Assembly: GCA_949300385.1 (NCBI GenBank)
Contig: CASGDZ010000004.1
Coordinates: 19,659-83,658 of the forward strand
Length of the DNA: 64,000 nucleotides
Direction of reading: 5' to 3'
DNA from: an uncultured Christensenella sp.
GTDB lineage: Bacteria > Bacillota > Clostridia > Christensenellales > UBA1242
Shown one piece after another: positions 21,141-31,900 of the stretch. The number at the start of each line of letters is the position of its first letter. Position 1 is the first letter of the stretch. Made by a program: the position numbers and the translations under genes. Under the pieces are notes generated by a model. The model saw nothing but the letters and a program-made list of their open reading frames with translations, made no database searches and was not told the DNA's origin.

Positions 21141-21169
21141 ATTATATATTTTAACACGCGATATGTCAA
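21141..21169 (-). promoter_or_regulatory. consensus promoter of the giant surface protein gene
   Basis: Perfect TTGACA (plus 21164-21169), 17-nt spacer and perfect TATAAT (plus 21141-21146) on the minus strand. The leader is about 100 nt. Confidence 0.85.
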
Positions 21170-21379
21170 ACAATAAATTTAGTTTATCAAAACAATTTTT
21201 ATTGTTAAAATTTTTATAATTTATTTTAATTTTATATGAAATAAAAATTATTTAATTTTACAAGAAATAAAAATTATATTGTTTTAATTTTAATTATTTT
21301 AAAAAATTAAAAAATAATAGATTTTTAAATTAAAAAACCTATTTTTATATAATTTTTGTTAAAATTTTTAATTTTTTTA
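21170..21379. other. AT-rich spacer, no gene seen
   Basis: About 210 nt of A/T runs between the giant gene's promoter and the end of rsmA. I see no open frame, RNA gene or convincing terminator for rsmA. Confidence 0.5.
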
Positions 21380-22165
21380 TTAATTTTTTAAATTTTCGAA
21401 TAATCTTATAAAATTTTCGACTGAAATATTTTCTGGCCTAATTAATTCATTATAACCTATATTATTTAAATTTTTAATTATTATGTTTTTATCAAAATGT
21501 GATTTTAAATTATTCACTAAAGTTTTTCTTCGCATACTAAAGGCTAAATGAACAAACTCTGTAAACTTATTAAAGTCACTAATTTGATATTCATCATGTC
21601 TAACTAATCTGCATAATGCACTATCTACTTTAGGTGCAGGTGTAAAACATTCTTTTTTAACAATACGCGGAATCGTAACATCAAATAATGATTGCAATAT
21701 TACAGAAGTTGTTCCGTATTCTTTACCGCCACAAGTTGAAGCAAATCGTTCTGCTACTTCTTTTTGAACTAAAACTGTTATGCTATCAAATCTCTCTTTT
21801 TCTTCAACAAGTTTAAATATAATTGGAGTTGTAATATAATAAGGAATATTTGCAACAACTTTTGCTTTTTCAAAATCTAAATCATCAATATTAAATTTCA
21901 TAAAATCAATGAACTTGAATTCGACATTATTAAATTCTTCTTTGATTTTATCTAATATTGGTTTTAGACTTTCATCTATTTCAAACGAAATAACCAGCTT
22001 AGCTTTTGACGCCAACGCTCGCGTAAGTGTTCCCGCTCCTGCTCCTATTTCAATCACAATATCTTCACTTTTCACACCCGCATCGCGCACTATCGCATCT
22101 AATAAATTTTTATCAAATAAAAAATTTTGACCTAAACTCTTTTTAAAATTAATTTTATCTTCCAT
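21380..22165 (-). CDS. rsmA: 16S rRNA dimethyladenosine transferase RsmA (KsgA)
   Basis: Methylates two adjacent adenines in the 3' hairpin of 16S rRNA during late 30S assembly. The 261-residue protein starts with the family N-terminus KKSLGQNFLFD, carries the SAM-binding motif IEIGAGAGTLTRAL and the catalytic NIPYYI motif. The normal C-terminal helical domain follows (FSMRRKTLVNNLK). The ATG at 22165 has no ribosome binding site. TTGCAA-N17-TAATAT lies so close that the predicted +1 is the A of ATG, so the mRNA appears leaderless. It is monocistronic, and its 16S substrate gene is about 20 kb away. Confidence 0.95.
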   Translation of the reverse strand: MEDKINFKKSLGQNFLFDKNLLDAIVRDAGVKSEDIVIEIGAGAGTLTRALASKAKLVISFEIDESLKPILDKIKEEFNNVEFKFIDFMKFNIDDLDFEKAKVVANIPYYITTPIIFKLVEEKERFDSITVLVQKEVAERFASTCGGKEYGTTSVILQSLFDVTIPRIVKKECFTPAPKVDSALCRLVRHDEYQISDFNKFTEFVHLAFSMRRKTLVNNLKSHFDKNIIIKNLNNIGYNELIRPENISVENFIRLFENLKN

Positions 22166-22171
22166 ACTTAA

Positions 22172-22200
22172 ATATTAACAAAAATTTTTAAATTTTGCAA
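22172..22200 (-). promoter_or_regulatory. promoter of leaderless rsmA
   Basis: Minus-strand TTGCAA (plus 22195-22200), 17-nt spacer, TAATAT (plus 22172-22177), then six bases and the ATG. No Shine-Dalgarno sequence fits between. Confidence 0.65.
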
Positions 22201-22282
22201 TATTTTCACTAAAAAAATGGTAAATTTTAGATATATTTATGTAAATTTTAAAAAATTTTTATTAAATTATGAAAATTATATA

Positions 22283-22311
22283 TTGACATTTTTTGTCGAT
22301 AATGCTACAAT
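22283..22311 (+). promoter_or_regulatory. promoter of a short transcript between rsmA and valS
   Basis: TTGACA (22283-22288), 17-nt spacer, TACAAT (22306-22311). The predicted start is near 22318. It faces a terminator about 35 nt after that start. Confidence 0.75.
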
Positions 22312-22317
22312 AAAGTA

Positions 22318-22382
22318 TACAAAAGATAAGACAATAAAAGTACATATGAGAAAAGTCGGCTTCGTGCCGATTTTATTTTTTT
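22318..22382 (+). ncRNA. candidate small RNA of about 65 nt
   Basis: A strong promoter leads into an intrinsic terminator (stem AAAGTCGGC/GCCGATTTT, TTCGT loop, 22352-22374, then a T-rich run), with no gene between. The transcript would have an unstructured A-rich 5' half and the terminator hairpin. A 16-codon frame starting at ATG 22346 overlaps the hairpin but has no ribosome binding site, so a peptide is less likely. It is not a T-box, because valS has its own promoter further down. It could also be relic DNA with working signals. Confidence 0.45.
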
Positions 22383-22534
22383 ATTTGTTATTATAAAACT
22401 ATTTTTTTGCTTTGCTCACTATTAAAAAGAATTTATGCTTACTTAAACACAATAAACTATAAAAAACTTCTTAAATTTATTTTTTATTACTCTTTATTTT
22501 TTAATTATAAATATTATCTTGAGATAAAATCAAG

Positions 22535-22563
22535 TTGACATATTATTTTATTTATTTTATAAT
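22535..22563 (+). promoter_or_regulatory. consensus promoter of valS
   Basis: Perfect TTGACA (22535-22540), 17-nt spacer and TATAAT (22558-22563). Only about 20 nt separate the start of transcription from the ATG, leaving no room for a T-box riboswitch. Confidence 0.85.
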
Positions 22564-22589
22564 CTTTAAGTTATTTATTAGGAGAAAAC

Positions 22590-25013
22590 ATGTTAGAAGG
22601 AAAGTACAATTTTTTAGAAACAGAAAAGAAATGGCAAAAATTTTGGCAAGATGAAGGGATATATAAATACGATCCTAAATCTAACAAGCCAATGTTTTCA
22701 ATAGACACTCCACCCCCAACAGTAAGCGGAGAATTGCACATAGGTCATATCTCAGGTTTTACTCAAGCAGATATGATTGCTCGTTACAACAGAATGCAAG
22801 GCAAAAATCTTTTTTATCCATTAGGCTTTGATAATAATGGCTTACCTACTGAACTTTTGGTTGAGGAAAAGAAAAAAATTAGAGCGCACACTCTTCCACG
22901 CGAAGAGTTCACAAAAATTGCGCTTGATTTAGTTGCTGATTATAACCAAAGTTATCGTGATATGATGGTGCGCGCGGGCATGTCATGTGATTTAAGTTTA
23001 GGATATAATACAATTGACAAGCGCAGTCAAAAAACTAGTCAAAAATCATTCCTTGATTTAGCAAGACGCGGTATTGCATATCGTGAAGATAAGCCAAGCC
23101 CATGGTGTTGCAAGTGCCGTACAAGTGTGGCAGGATTTGAATTAGAAGATAAAGATTTAGATAGCGTATTTAACTATCTAAATTTCCCACTTGCTGACGG
23201 ATCAGGTACAATACCAATCGCTACTACTCGTCCTGAATTCTTACCTGCATGCGTTGCTATATTTGTTAATCCAGATGATGACCGATATAAATCTTTGGTT
23301 GGCAAAAAGGTTAAAGTCCCACTTTTTGAAGATATTGAAGTAACAATTCTTGCAGATGACAAAGTCGGAATTGATAAAGGTACAGGTATTGTTATGTGCT
23401 GTACTTTTGGTGACCAAACTGATGTGGAATGGTGGAAAGAATATAATCTACCTTTAAAACAAGCAATTGACGATAGCGGTTGCATGACAGAAATTGCAGG
23501 AAAATACGCAGGACTTAAAACAACAGATGCTAGAAAAGCAGTCATTGATGACCTAAAAGAAAAAGGCTATATGTTTAAACAAGTGCCTATCACTCACGCT
23601 GTAAAAGTACATGAGCGTTGCGGTCGTCCTATCGAATTTTTATCTAAAAAACAATGGTTTATTAAAACTTCCACTCCTGAGTTAAAAGAGAAATGGCTTG
23701 AATTAGGCGACGAACTTGTTTGGCACCCCGCTGAAATGAAAACAAGATATCGTGCTTGGGTTAACAACCTAAATCAAGATTGGTCGATATCAAGACAGCG
23801 CTACTTTGGAGTACCATTCCCTGTATGGTATTGCAAAGATTGTGGCGAAGTAATTTTAGCAGATGAAAAAGATTTGCCTGTCAACCCACTTTCAAGTCAA
23901 CCTAAAACAAAATGCAAATGTGGTTCAACTGAATTTATTCCTGAGAGCGATGTTATGGACACATGGGCGACAAGTTCAGTCACTCCACAAATTAATATGA
24001 ATTGGGCTGACGATGAAGAATATGCAAAAAAACATATTCCTATGGACATGCGATTTGCAGGTCGTGACATTATCACAACTTGGTGTTTGCGTACAATTAT
24101 TAAATCATATTATCATCAAAATTGTCTACCATGGAAATCGCTTATGATTAATGGTTGGGTTATGGCTGATAAAGGTATTAAAATCAGTAAGCATTTATCG
24201 AATAGTAAAATGAAATTGGCAGATTTGCTCGACACATACGGCGCTGATGTAATTCGTTATTGGTGTGCAATCGGTGCATATGGAAGAGATGTTTTATTTA
24301 GTGATGAAGGTTTAAAAGACGGATATAAATTATTAAATAAAATATGGAACGCATCAAAATTCGTGCTTTCATTCTTACAAGACTACACCCCTATAAAACC
24401 TAAAACAATACTTCCAATGGATAGATATATAATTCGTAAATTTAACGAAGCATATGACAATACAATCAAATTCTATGATGAAGTTGAAATGAGTTATGCT
24501 AAAAATGAGATAGAAAAATTCTTCTGGAATTTCTGTGACAACTATATTGAAATTGCTAAAAATAGATTATATAAACCTGAAATTTATGGCGAAGAAGCAA
24601 AGAATAGCGCACAATGGGCATGCTATAATGTACTACTTGGTATGTTAAAATTATTATCTATCACAATGCCTCACATAACAGAAGAAATTTATCAAGATTA
24701 TTTTGTGAAATTTGAAAAAATCAAAAGCATTCATTTGACTACATTGTCAAAAATTGACATCGAAAATGAAGACGAAATAATAAATAATGGTGACATGATA
24801 ATTGATATAGTTTCAAAGGTTAGACAATTCAAGAGCGAAAACAAATTGAGTCTAAAAACTGAACTTGAAAGTATCACAATAACGAACGACAATATTGATT
24901 TTATAAAGTCGTGCGAAATGGATATAAAAGCAGTTACTTCCGCAAAAAATATCAATTATAAAAATGGACAATTTTCAGTTGAAATAGGTTCAGTGATTAA
25001 CAATGAGCAATAA
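22590..25013 (+). CDS. valS: valine--tRNA ligase
   Basis: Class I synthetase that charges tRNA-Val. The start ATG 22590 follows AGGAGA. Of the 807 residues, the first motif HIGH is at 50-53. Two zinc-knuckle-like clusters are visible (WCCKC, and CKDCG with CKCGS). An editing domain lies between the HIGH and second catalytic motifs. The second signature is KISKH (residues 531-535) where KMSKS or KISKS is expected, and the following GN is SN. Length is shorter than the E. coli enzyme (about 950) because the C-terminal coiled-coil arm is reduced, as in the compact archaeal/rickettsial-like subtype. The gene is monocistronic with its own terminator. Confidence 0.92.
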   Translation: MLEGKYNFLETEKKWQKFWQDEGIYKYDPKSNKPMFSIDTPPPTVSGELHIGHISGFTQADMIARYNRMQGKNLFYPLGFDNNGLPTELLVEEKKKIRAHTLPREEFTKIALDLVADYNQSYRDMMVRAGMSCDLSLGYNTIDKRSQKTSQKSFLDLARRGIAYREDKPSPWCCKCRTSVAGFELEDKDLDSVFNYLNFPLADGSGTIPIATTRPEFLPACVAIFVNPDDDRYKSLVGKKVKVPLFEDIEVTILADDKVGIDKGTGIVMCCTFGDQTDVEWWKEYNLPLKQAIDDSGCMTEIAGKYAGLKTTDARKAVIDDLKEKGYMFKQVPITHAVKVHERCGRPIEFLSKKQWFIKTSTPELKEKWLELGDELVWHPAEMKTRYRAWVNNLNQDWSISRQRYFGVPFPVWYCKDCGEVILADEKDLPVNPLSSQPKTKCKCGSTEFIPESDVMDTWATSSVTPQINMNWADDEEYAKKHIPMDMRFAGRDIITTWCLRTIIKSYYHQNCLPWKSLMINGWVMADKGIKISKHLSNSKMKLADLLDTYGADVIRYWCAIGAYGRDVLFSDEGLKDGYKLLNKIWNASKFVLSFLQDYTPIKPKTILPMDRYIIRKFNEAYDNTIKFYDEVEMSYAKNEIEKFFWNFCDNYIEIAKNRLYKPEIYGEEAKNSAQWACYNVLLGMLKLLSITMPHITEEIYQDYFVKFEKIKSIHLTTLSKIDIENEDEIINNGDMIIDIVSKVRQFKSENKLSLKTELESITITNDNIDFIKSCEMDIKAVTSAKNINYKNGQFSVEIGSVINNEQ

Positions 25014-25056
25014 AAAATTATGACCGAAAACGCATCGTTTAAAAATTAGCGGAATA

Positions 25057-25090
25057 AAAAAGGAACTTAAATTTTACTAAGTTCCTTTTT
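25057..25090 (+). terminator. terminator between valS and groL
   Basis: A 13-bp stem (25057-25069 with 25078-25090) is flanked by A and T runs on both sides. It can end valS on the plus strand and groL on the minus strand. Confidence 0.85.
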
Positions 25091-25247
25091 GTTAATTTTA
25101 AATAAAATCAATTTGCCATATTTTTTATTTATTTAAATATTTTTTTGAAAATTATATTAAAACGACAAAATTTTAATGATTTTTTATAATATTTTTAGTA
25201 ATTTTAATAAAATTTTTATAGTTTTTTATTTTCGATAAAATTTTTAT

Positions 25248-27153
<1,906 letters not shown>

Positions 27154-27188
27154 TTTGTCCTCCATGCAGTATTTTATAAAAAGATAAC

Positions 27189-27965
27189 ATGATTTTAGCC
27201 AAAACCTGCAAACATAAAACTAAAAATTTTAAAATATTATATATTGTGGACAAATATAATTTTGACTTAAATGACTACAAAAAGCGAATAGGGATAAAAC
27301 GCTCTATTCCGATTAGTATAATTATAATTTTTATTATACTCCTAGTAGGGGTCGCTTATTATTTTCGCAACACGACTTCAACAAATAAATTTTATTTCGT
27401 TGAAGTTAGTTCTTTCTTAAACTACTCACAAGCAAGTGTGCTCGCTAGTGAAATACAATCTAAAGGTGGCGCGGGCTATATTTATTATGATGGCACATAC
27501 CATGTCTTAGTATTTTATTACGCAATAAAAAATGACGCTAAAATGGTGGCTGAAAATTTATCAAACAGTTATGCTGCTTCAAGAGTTTATACATTAGAAA
27601 CAAAAAAATTTACCAACATTTCAAATTTTACAAAAGAAGAAAATTCTATGATTAAGGATATGATAAATTATAATATAACTACAATCAATAGTTTATACAA
27701 AGCAATTATAAGTTATGATAAAGAAGAGATCTCCTCCTCTGCATTTAATGTCTATCTTCATGATATAGCATCTAACTACAACAGCAAATTAAAAGAATTT
27801 AATGTTTATCAAAATTTACAAAATTATAGTAAATATTTAAATAAAATTAATGATACATTTTCATCAATAATATCTGCCAATGAAGAAGGAAATAGCGCAA
27901 AGATAAAATACCATTTAATTGAAATTGTGATATCTCATTCAAAATTTTTATCATACATTAATTAG
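27189..27965 (+). CDS. bitopic membrane protein with SPOR-like domain
   Basis: Up to 258 residues. A short cytoplasmic N-terminus with basic residues (KKRIGIKR) is followed by one membrane helix (about 40-58). A region from about 67 to 125 (FYFVEVSSFLNYSQASVLASEIQSK...) has the pattern of a SPOR peptidoglycan-binding domain, and a helical C-terminal part follows. SPOR proteins bind denuded glycan strands at division or spore septa. The start is unsure: ATG 27189 has no ribosome binding site, and a GTG at 27246 would give a more natural N-terminus (MDKYNFDLNDYKKR). It is divergent from groS. The SPOR reading rests on pattern only. Confidence 0.55.
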   Translation: MILAKTCKHKTKNFKILYIVDKYNFDLNDYKKRIGIKRSIPISIIIIFIILLVGVAYYFRNTTSTNKFYFVEVSSFLNYSQASVLASEIQSKGGAGYIYYDGTYHVLVFYYAIKNDAKMVAENLSNSYAASRVYTLETKKFTNISNFTKEENSMIKDMINYNITTINSLYKAIISYDKEEISSSAFNVYLHDIASNYNSKLKEFNVYQNLQNYSKYLNKINDTFSSIISANEEGNSAKIKYHLIEIVISHSKFLSYIN

Positions 27966-28051
27966 ATTTTAATTATCAATTATAGATATTTAACTAATAA
28001 TTTTTACAATTTATCATAATATTAAGGTTTTTACATAGATAAATATATTTT

Positions 28052-28438
28052 TTATTTTACTTTCGAATTTTTTTGTTTTTTCTCTTTAATCATTTCTATT
28101 AATTGCCATATGCCTAATCCAATTAAAAACAAGGCAAATAATATTTTTAAAACTTTGTTTTGTATGTGATTTGCAAGAATTGCTCCGACAAGACTAAATA
28201 TGCAACCTATAAGTGCCAAGACCCATGTTGATTTAAAATCTACTAATTTATTTTTAACATGAATACCTAAAGCGACTATTGCCATAGGTAAAAATGCAAC
28301 CAAATTGACACCTTGCGCCAAAAGTTGTTCGTATGATAAGAAAATAGTAAGTAGCGGAATAGTGAGTGTTCCGCCACCCATTCCCATTCCGCCCACAATT
28401 CCACCTAATACGCCGATAACGATTTCCCAAAACAACAT
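28052..28438 (-). CDS. half-size TauE/SafE-family transporter, subunit 2
   Basis: A 128-residue membrane protein with about four helices that matches one half of a TauE/SafE sulfite-exporter-type carrier. The glycine-rich motif GGIVGGMGMGGGTLTIPLL near the N-terminus is the family hallmark. ATG 28438 follows AGGTGGG. It starts 8 nt after the partner half-gene, and each gene has its own full start and stop, so this is not a recent frameshift. Full-length family members carry two such halves in one chain of about 250 residues. A heterodimer is the natural inference. Substrate (sulfite, sulfonate or another anion) is unknown. Confidence 0.75.
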   Translation of the reverse strand: MLFWEIVIGVLGGIVGGMGMGGGTLTIPLLTIFLSYEQLLAQGVNLVAFLPMAIVALGIHVKNKLVDFKSTWVLALIGCIFSLVGAILANHIQNKVLKILFALFLIGLGIWQLIEMIKEKKQKNSKVK

Positions 28439-28446
28439 AATCCCAC

Positions 28447-28809
28447 CTATCTAAAAAGCATAATCGTTCCACCCAAAAGCATGAAAAGGATAAAAATCAC
28501 TCGCACTACATTATTTTTTAATTTATTAAGTAAACAAGCGCCGACTATTCCACCTAGTACAATTCCTGCTATAACAGGCCAACCAGATGAAAAATTTATT
28601 GAGTTATAACACATATACACAATCGTACTTACTAAACTTATAGGAAGTATTATAAATAGCGCCGTTGCTTGTGCTTTTTTTTGCTCCATGTTAAAAAATT
28701 TTGTTAGCATTGGCACGACTATCATTCCGCCTCCTCCTCCAAAAAATCCATTAATCAAACCTATTAATGCTCCGAATAAAAATATTTGAAATGGTTTAGT
28801 TTTTTTCAT
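28447..28809 (-). CDS. half-size TauE/SafE-family transporter, subunit 1
   Basis: A 120-residue membrane protein, first of the pair. The family glycine motif is NGFFGGGGGMIVVPML, followed by about three more helices. It ends ...LLGGTIMLFR and is followed 8 nt later by the second half. No Shine-Dalgarno sequence precedes ATG 28809, and the divergent surface-protein promoter begins about 30 nt away, so the two units share a short control region. With the neighbour it probably makes one complete transporter. Confidence 0.75.
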   Translation of the reverse strand: MKKTKPFQIFLFGALIGLINGFFGGGGGMIVVPMLTKFFNMEQKKAQATALFIILPISLVSTIVYMCYNSINFSSGWPVIAGIVLGGIVGACLLNKLKNNVVRVIFILFMLLGGTIMLFR

Positions 28810-28841
28810 GTCGCTATTGTGTGTAATTTAAGTAATTTTAT

Positions 28842-28870
28842 TTGCATTTTTTTAATGTTTATATTATAAT
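28842..28870 (+). promoter_or_regulatory. promoter of the 1044-aa surface protein
   Basis: TTGCAT (28842-28847), 17-nt spacer, perfect TATAAT (28865-28870). The leader is about 30 nt with a GAGGT ribosome binding site. Confidence 0.6.
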
Positions 28871-28906
28871 AAATTAGTTTTAAGCAATAATTAATCTGAG
28901 GTAAAA

Positions 28907-31900
28907 ATGAGAACAATAAATTCAAGTATAAAAAAATCAATATGCTATATGCTTTCACTTGCGATGTTTTTGTTCGCTAGTATAGGACTTATAGCAATTT
29001 TTGATAATGAGTATGTTTCGTACGCTTCTAGTTCAAATATTAAGGAAATTGAACTCAATAATCCTAATTTTGTGCCTAGCGGTAGCCAATCTAGTTATCC
29101 TATCGACCCTTCTAATTATACCTTAATCGGTGCTGATTTTGAAGAAGTCGAAGATAGCGAAAGCGTAAATGCCACAAATATAGGTACAATAAAGCGTGAT
29201 GAGGAAGATTTTAAAAATTTATATCCATATAGCAATCCTAACAATACTAACGAAGAATATATGCTTGTCATAGACTCTAAATCACGCGCTAATGTTGGCT
29301 ATATTATGGATAGTGCAATTTCCATGTCTGCTGATTCAAACTATATGATTACAGTAGATGTTTATACTAACGCGTCGGGTATTGCTGAATTGTATCTAGT
29401 GGATAGCAACAATGATAATGAAATTGTATCTTCCATATTATTCGCTGGTAAAGCAAACAATTGGACAACATATACCTTTGTTGTAAAAACTAACTACAAT
29501 TCATCTACAAATATTAAACTTGCAATGTTCCACAATGGTGCAGGTGCAGTATTGTTTGATAACATTTCCGCTTATCAATTAAATGACAGCGCTTTAACTT
29601 CTGTTTCATCTGACGCTACTATCATAGACTTAAATGACCAAACATTGACAAGATATGACATGACTTCTTCTAATAGTTATATATTTAGAGAAGGTCCATC
29701 TAATGTAGAAGACTCAACCTACTCATATGTAACTACAAATGACGAAGAGTCTTTTGATGGTACAAACAATTTTGCATTTAGAGCGGAAAACATTAATACT
29801 ACCACAAGTTTATATACCACCAAAAACGATTTCTTAACTTTGGAACAAAATCGCGTATATAAGATTTCAGTTAAAGCAAAAACTATTGATCTAGACGGAG
29901 AAATTACACTATCTCTCATAGCAACTGACTCAAATGGAGATATTGCAAGCGACGATTTAGCAGACGAAAATCCTACTATCACAATTTCAACTAACACTTC
30001 GTCTGAGTTGACAAATGATTATACAGATTTTAATTTCTATATAGTTTCTAATCCTATTCAAAGCGCCAACTATCGCTTTGCAATTAATTTTGGTGGAGAA
30101 GATGGTGCAAAAGGTAAATTGTACCTTTCTACTATCACAATATCATTTGTAGACTATTCAACTTATTCAAATGCTAGTGGTTCTAATATCGCTACTGCAA
30201 ATTTATCTTCAAAATTTGCAATAACAGAAGATGATGTCACGGAAGAAAATAATTATTATCTACTTAACGGCAATTTCAATAGTGTAGAAGTTGAAGATTA
30301 TTTAAATGCTTACCCTATCACTCCATCTGGTTGGACAGTTGAAACTGGATCGTACGATCAAAAATATGGTGTTGTAAATACTGATAACGCAGAATGGAAC
30401 AAATGGGCAAACAATTCTAATTGTACTAACTTAATTAACCCAAATAGTCCAAGCGCTAATTCTAACAATAACATTTTAATGATGTACAATTCTACTAATG
30501 ATGTATTGTCATATACAAGTAGCGCAATCTCGCTTGAAAAAGAAAGCAATTATAGATTTACTTTAAATATTAAAACTCAAAATGCTCCTGCTACAATCTC
30601 ATTAATCACAACATTGGATAAAAAAGAAGTTGTATTATCAACTTTAACTATTAATACAAACTTTGAATGGAAAGTAGCAGAATTAAAATTAAATACCGCA
30701 TATCAGGCACTTGATGTGTCTTTGAAAGTTACTTTAAACACTTCAAATGGATATGGATATACTTACATTGACGAGGCTTGTATTAATCTTTCAAGCATTA
30801 ACGAAAAAGCAGATTACTCAACTAGCGCAGACTTAAATAATTTATTTGCGAACAACGGGCAAGGGAACTTCGCTACTCCTGACTATATTAGCGGAGAATC
30901 TAATGATAGTGTAACATATGGTATTGTAAATACAAGCAACATAAATGACAATACTATAATATCTAACAATGACAAAGAGCAACGCGCAAGTTTCTTAATG
31001 ATTGGGGACAACAAAAACATCCTTGCTATCCGCTCTCTAGAAAATGTTTATTATACACTAAGTTCAGATTTGGGCTATGATTTAACTAGCGGAAATTACT
31101 ACTCTATCAGCATTAAAGTATTCACATACAACCATTTAGCCGTATCGGGCGAAGAACTTGATAATCTAAATGCTAGTATCAGTATATCAGGTTTTAATGG
31201 AAGCTTCACAAATATAATCACTGCTAATCTAAATTCGGACAACAGTATAAGCAATGGTTGGAAAACATATACTTTCTATATTAATCCAACCAGCGACATT
31301 ACGGGCGCAACTATACAATTCTCGCTAGGAAGTGCGTCAAATGAGTGTTCGGGTACAGTGTTCTTTACCGATATTGAATTCAATGATGATTTAACAAGTT
31401 TTGATTCAGTTAGCGAAAATGAATTTAACAAGATATTAGAACAATCGACTTCAACAAATGAAGATGATTCTACATCATCTGACACAGATACAGAGAACGA
31501 AACTTATCCTATAAATTGGGGATATATCTTACCTACTATCCTTTTCTCTCTAGCAATCGTGATAGCAGTTGTAGGTGTATGCGTTCGTAAAATAAAATGG
31601 AAGAAGCCTACAAAGAAATCTAAAAATGAATATGATAGAAATCAAACTGTATCTAAACAAGTTTACATGCGCAAGGCTACAAGCATTAAAGAATCAAAAA
31701 TCAAAGAATTAAGTAAAGAATTAGACTCGTTATTTGCTCAAAGAAATGAATATGAATCACAATACAAAAAGGACTTGTCAAGTTTACGCGAAATGAAAAT
31801 TAAACGCGCGGACAAATCTGACATAAATAAACTTGAAAAAGAAATGAAAAAGAATCAGCGCCTATCTGCTAATATCGGTATAAATATAACAAAGATTCAA

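Noticed and set aside
22346-22396. 16-codon hydrophobic frame in the candidate small RNA
   Set aside because: It has no ribosome binding site and its middle is the terminator hairpin, so the terminator explains the sequence better.
22386-22589. Possible T-box riboswitch before valS
   Set aside because: The valS promoter at 22535-22563 leaves only about 20 nt of leader, and no T-box or specifier-loop sequence is visible.
27234-27248. Leaderless GTG start for the SPOR-like protein
   Set aside because: A TATTAT lies at about the right distance from GTG 27246, but no acceptable -35 exists, so the case is too weak.
27154-27300. CIRCE operator for groS-groL
   Set aside because: No TTAGCACTC-N9-GAGTGCTAA or close variant is present; only a weak promoter-like sequence was found.
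28052-28809. Frameshifted single TauE/SafE gene
   Set aside because: Both halves have complete starts and stops and intact glycine motifs, and the downstream half has its own ribosome binding site; a broken gene would not keep all of these.
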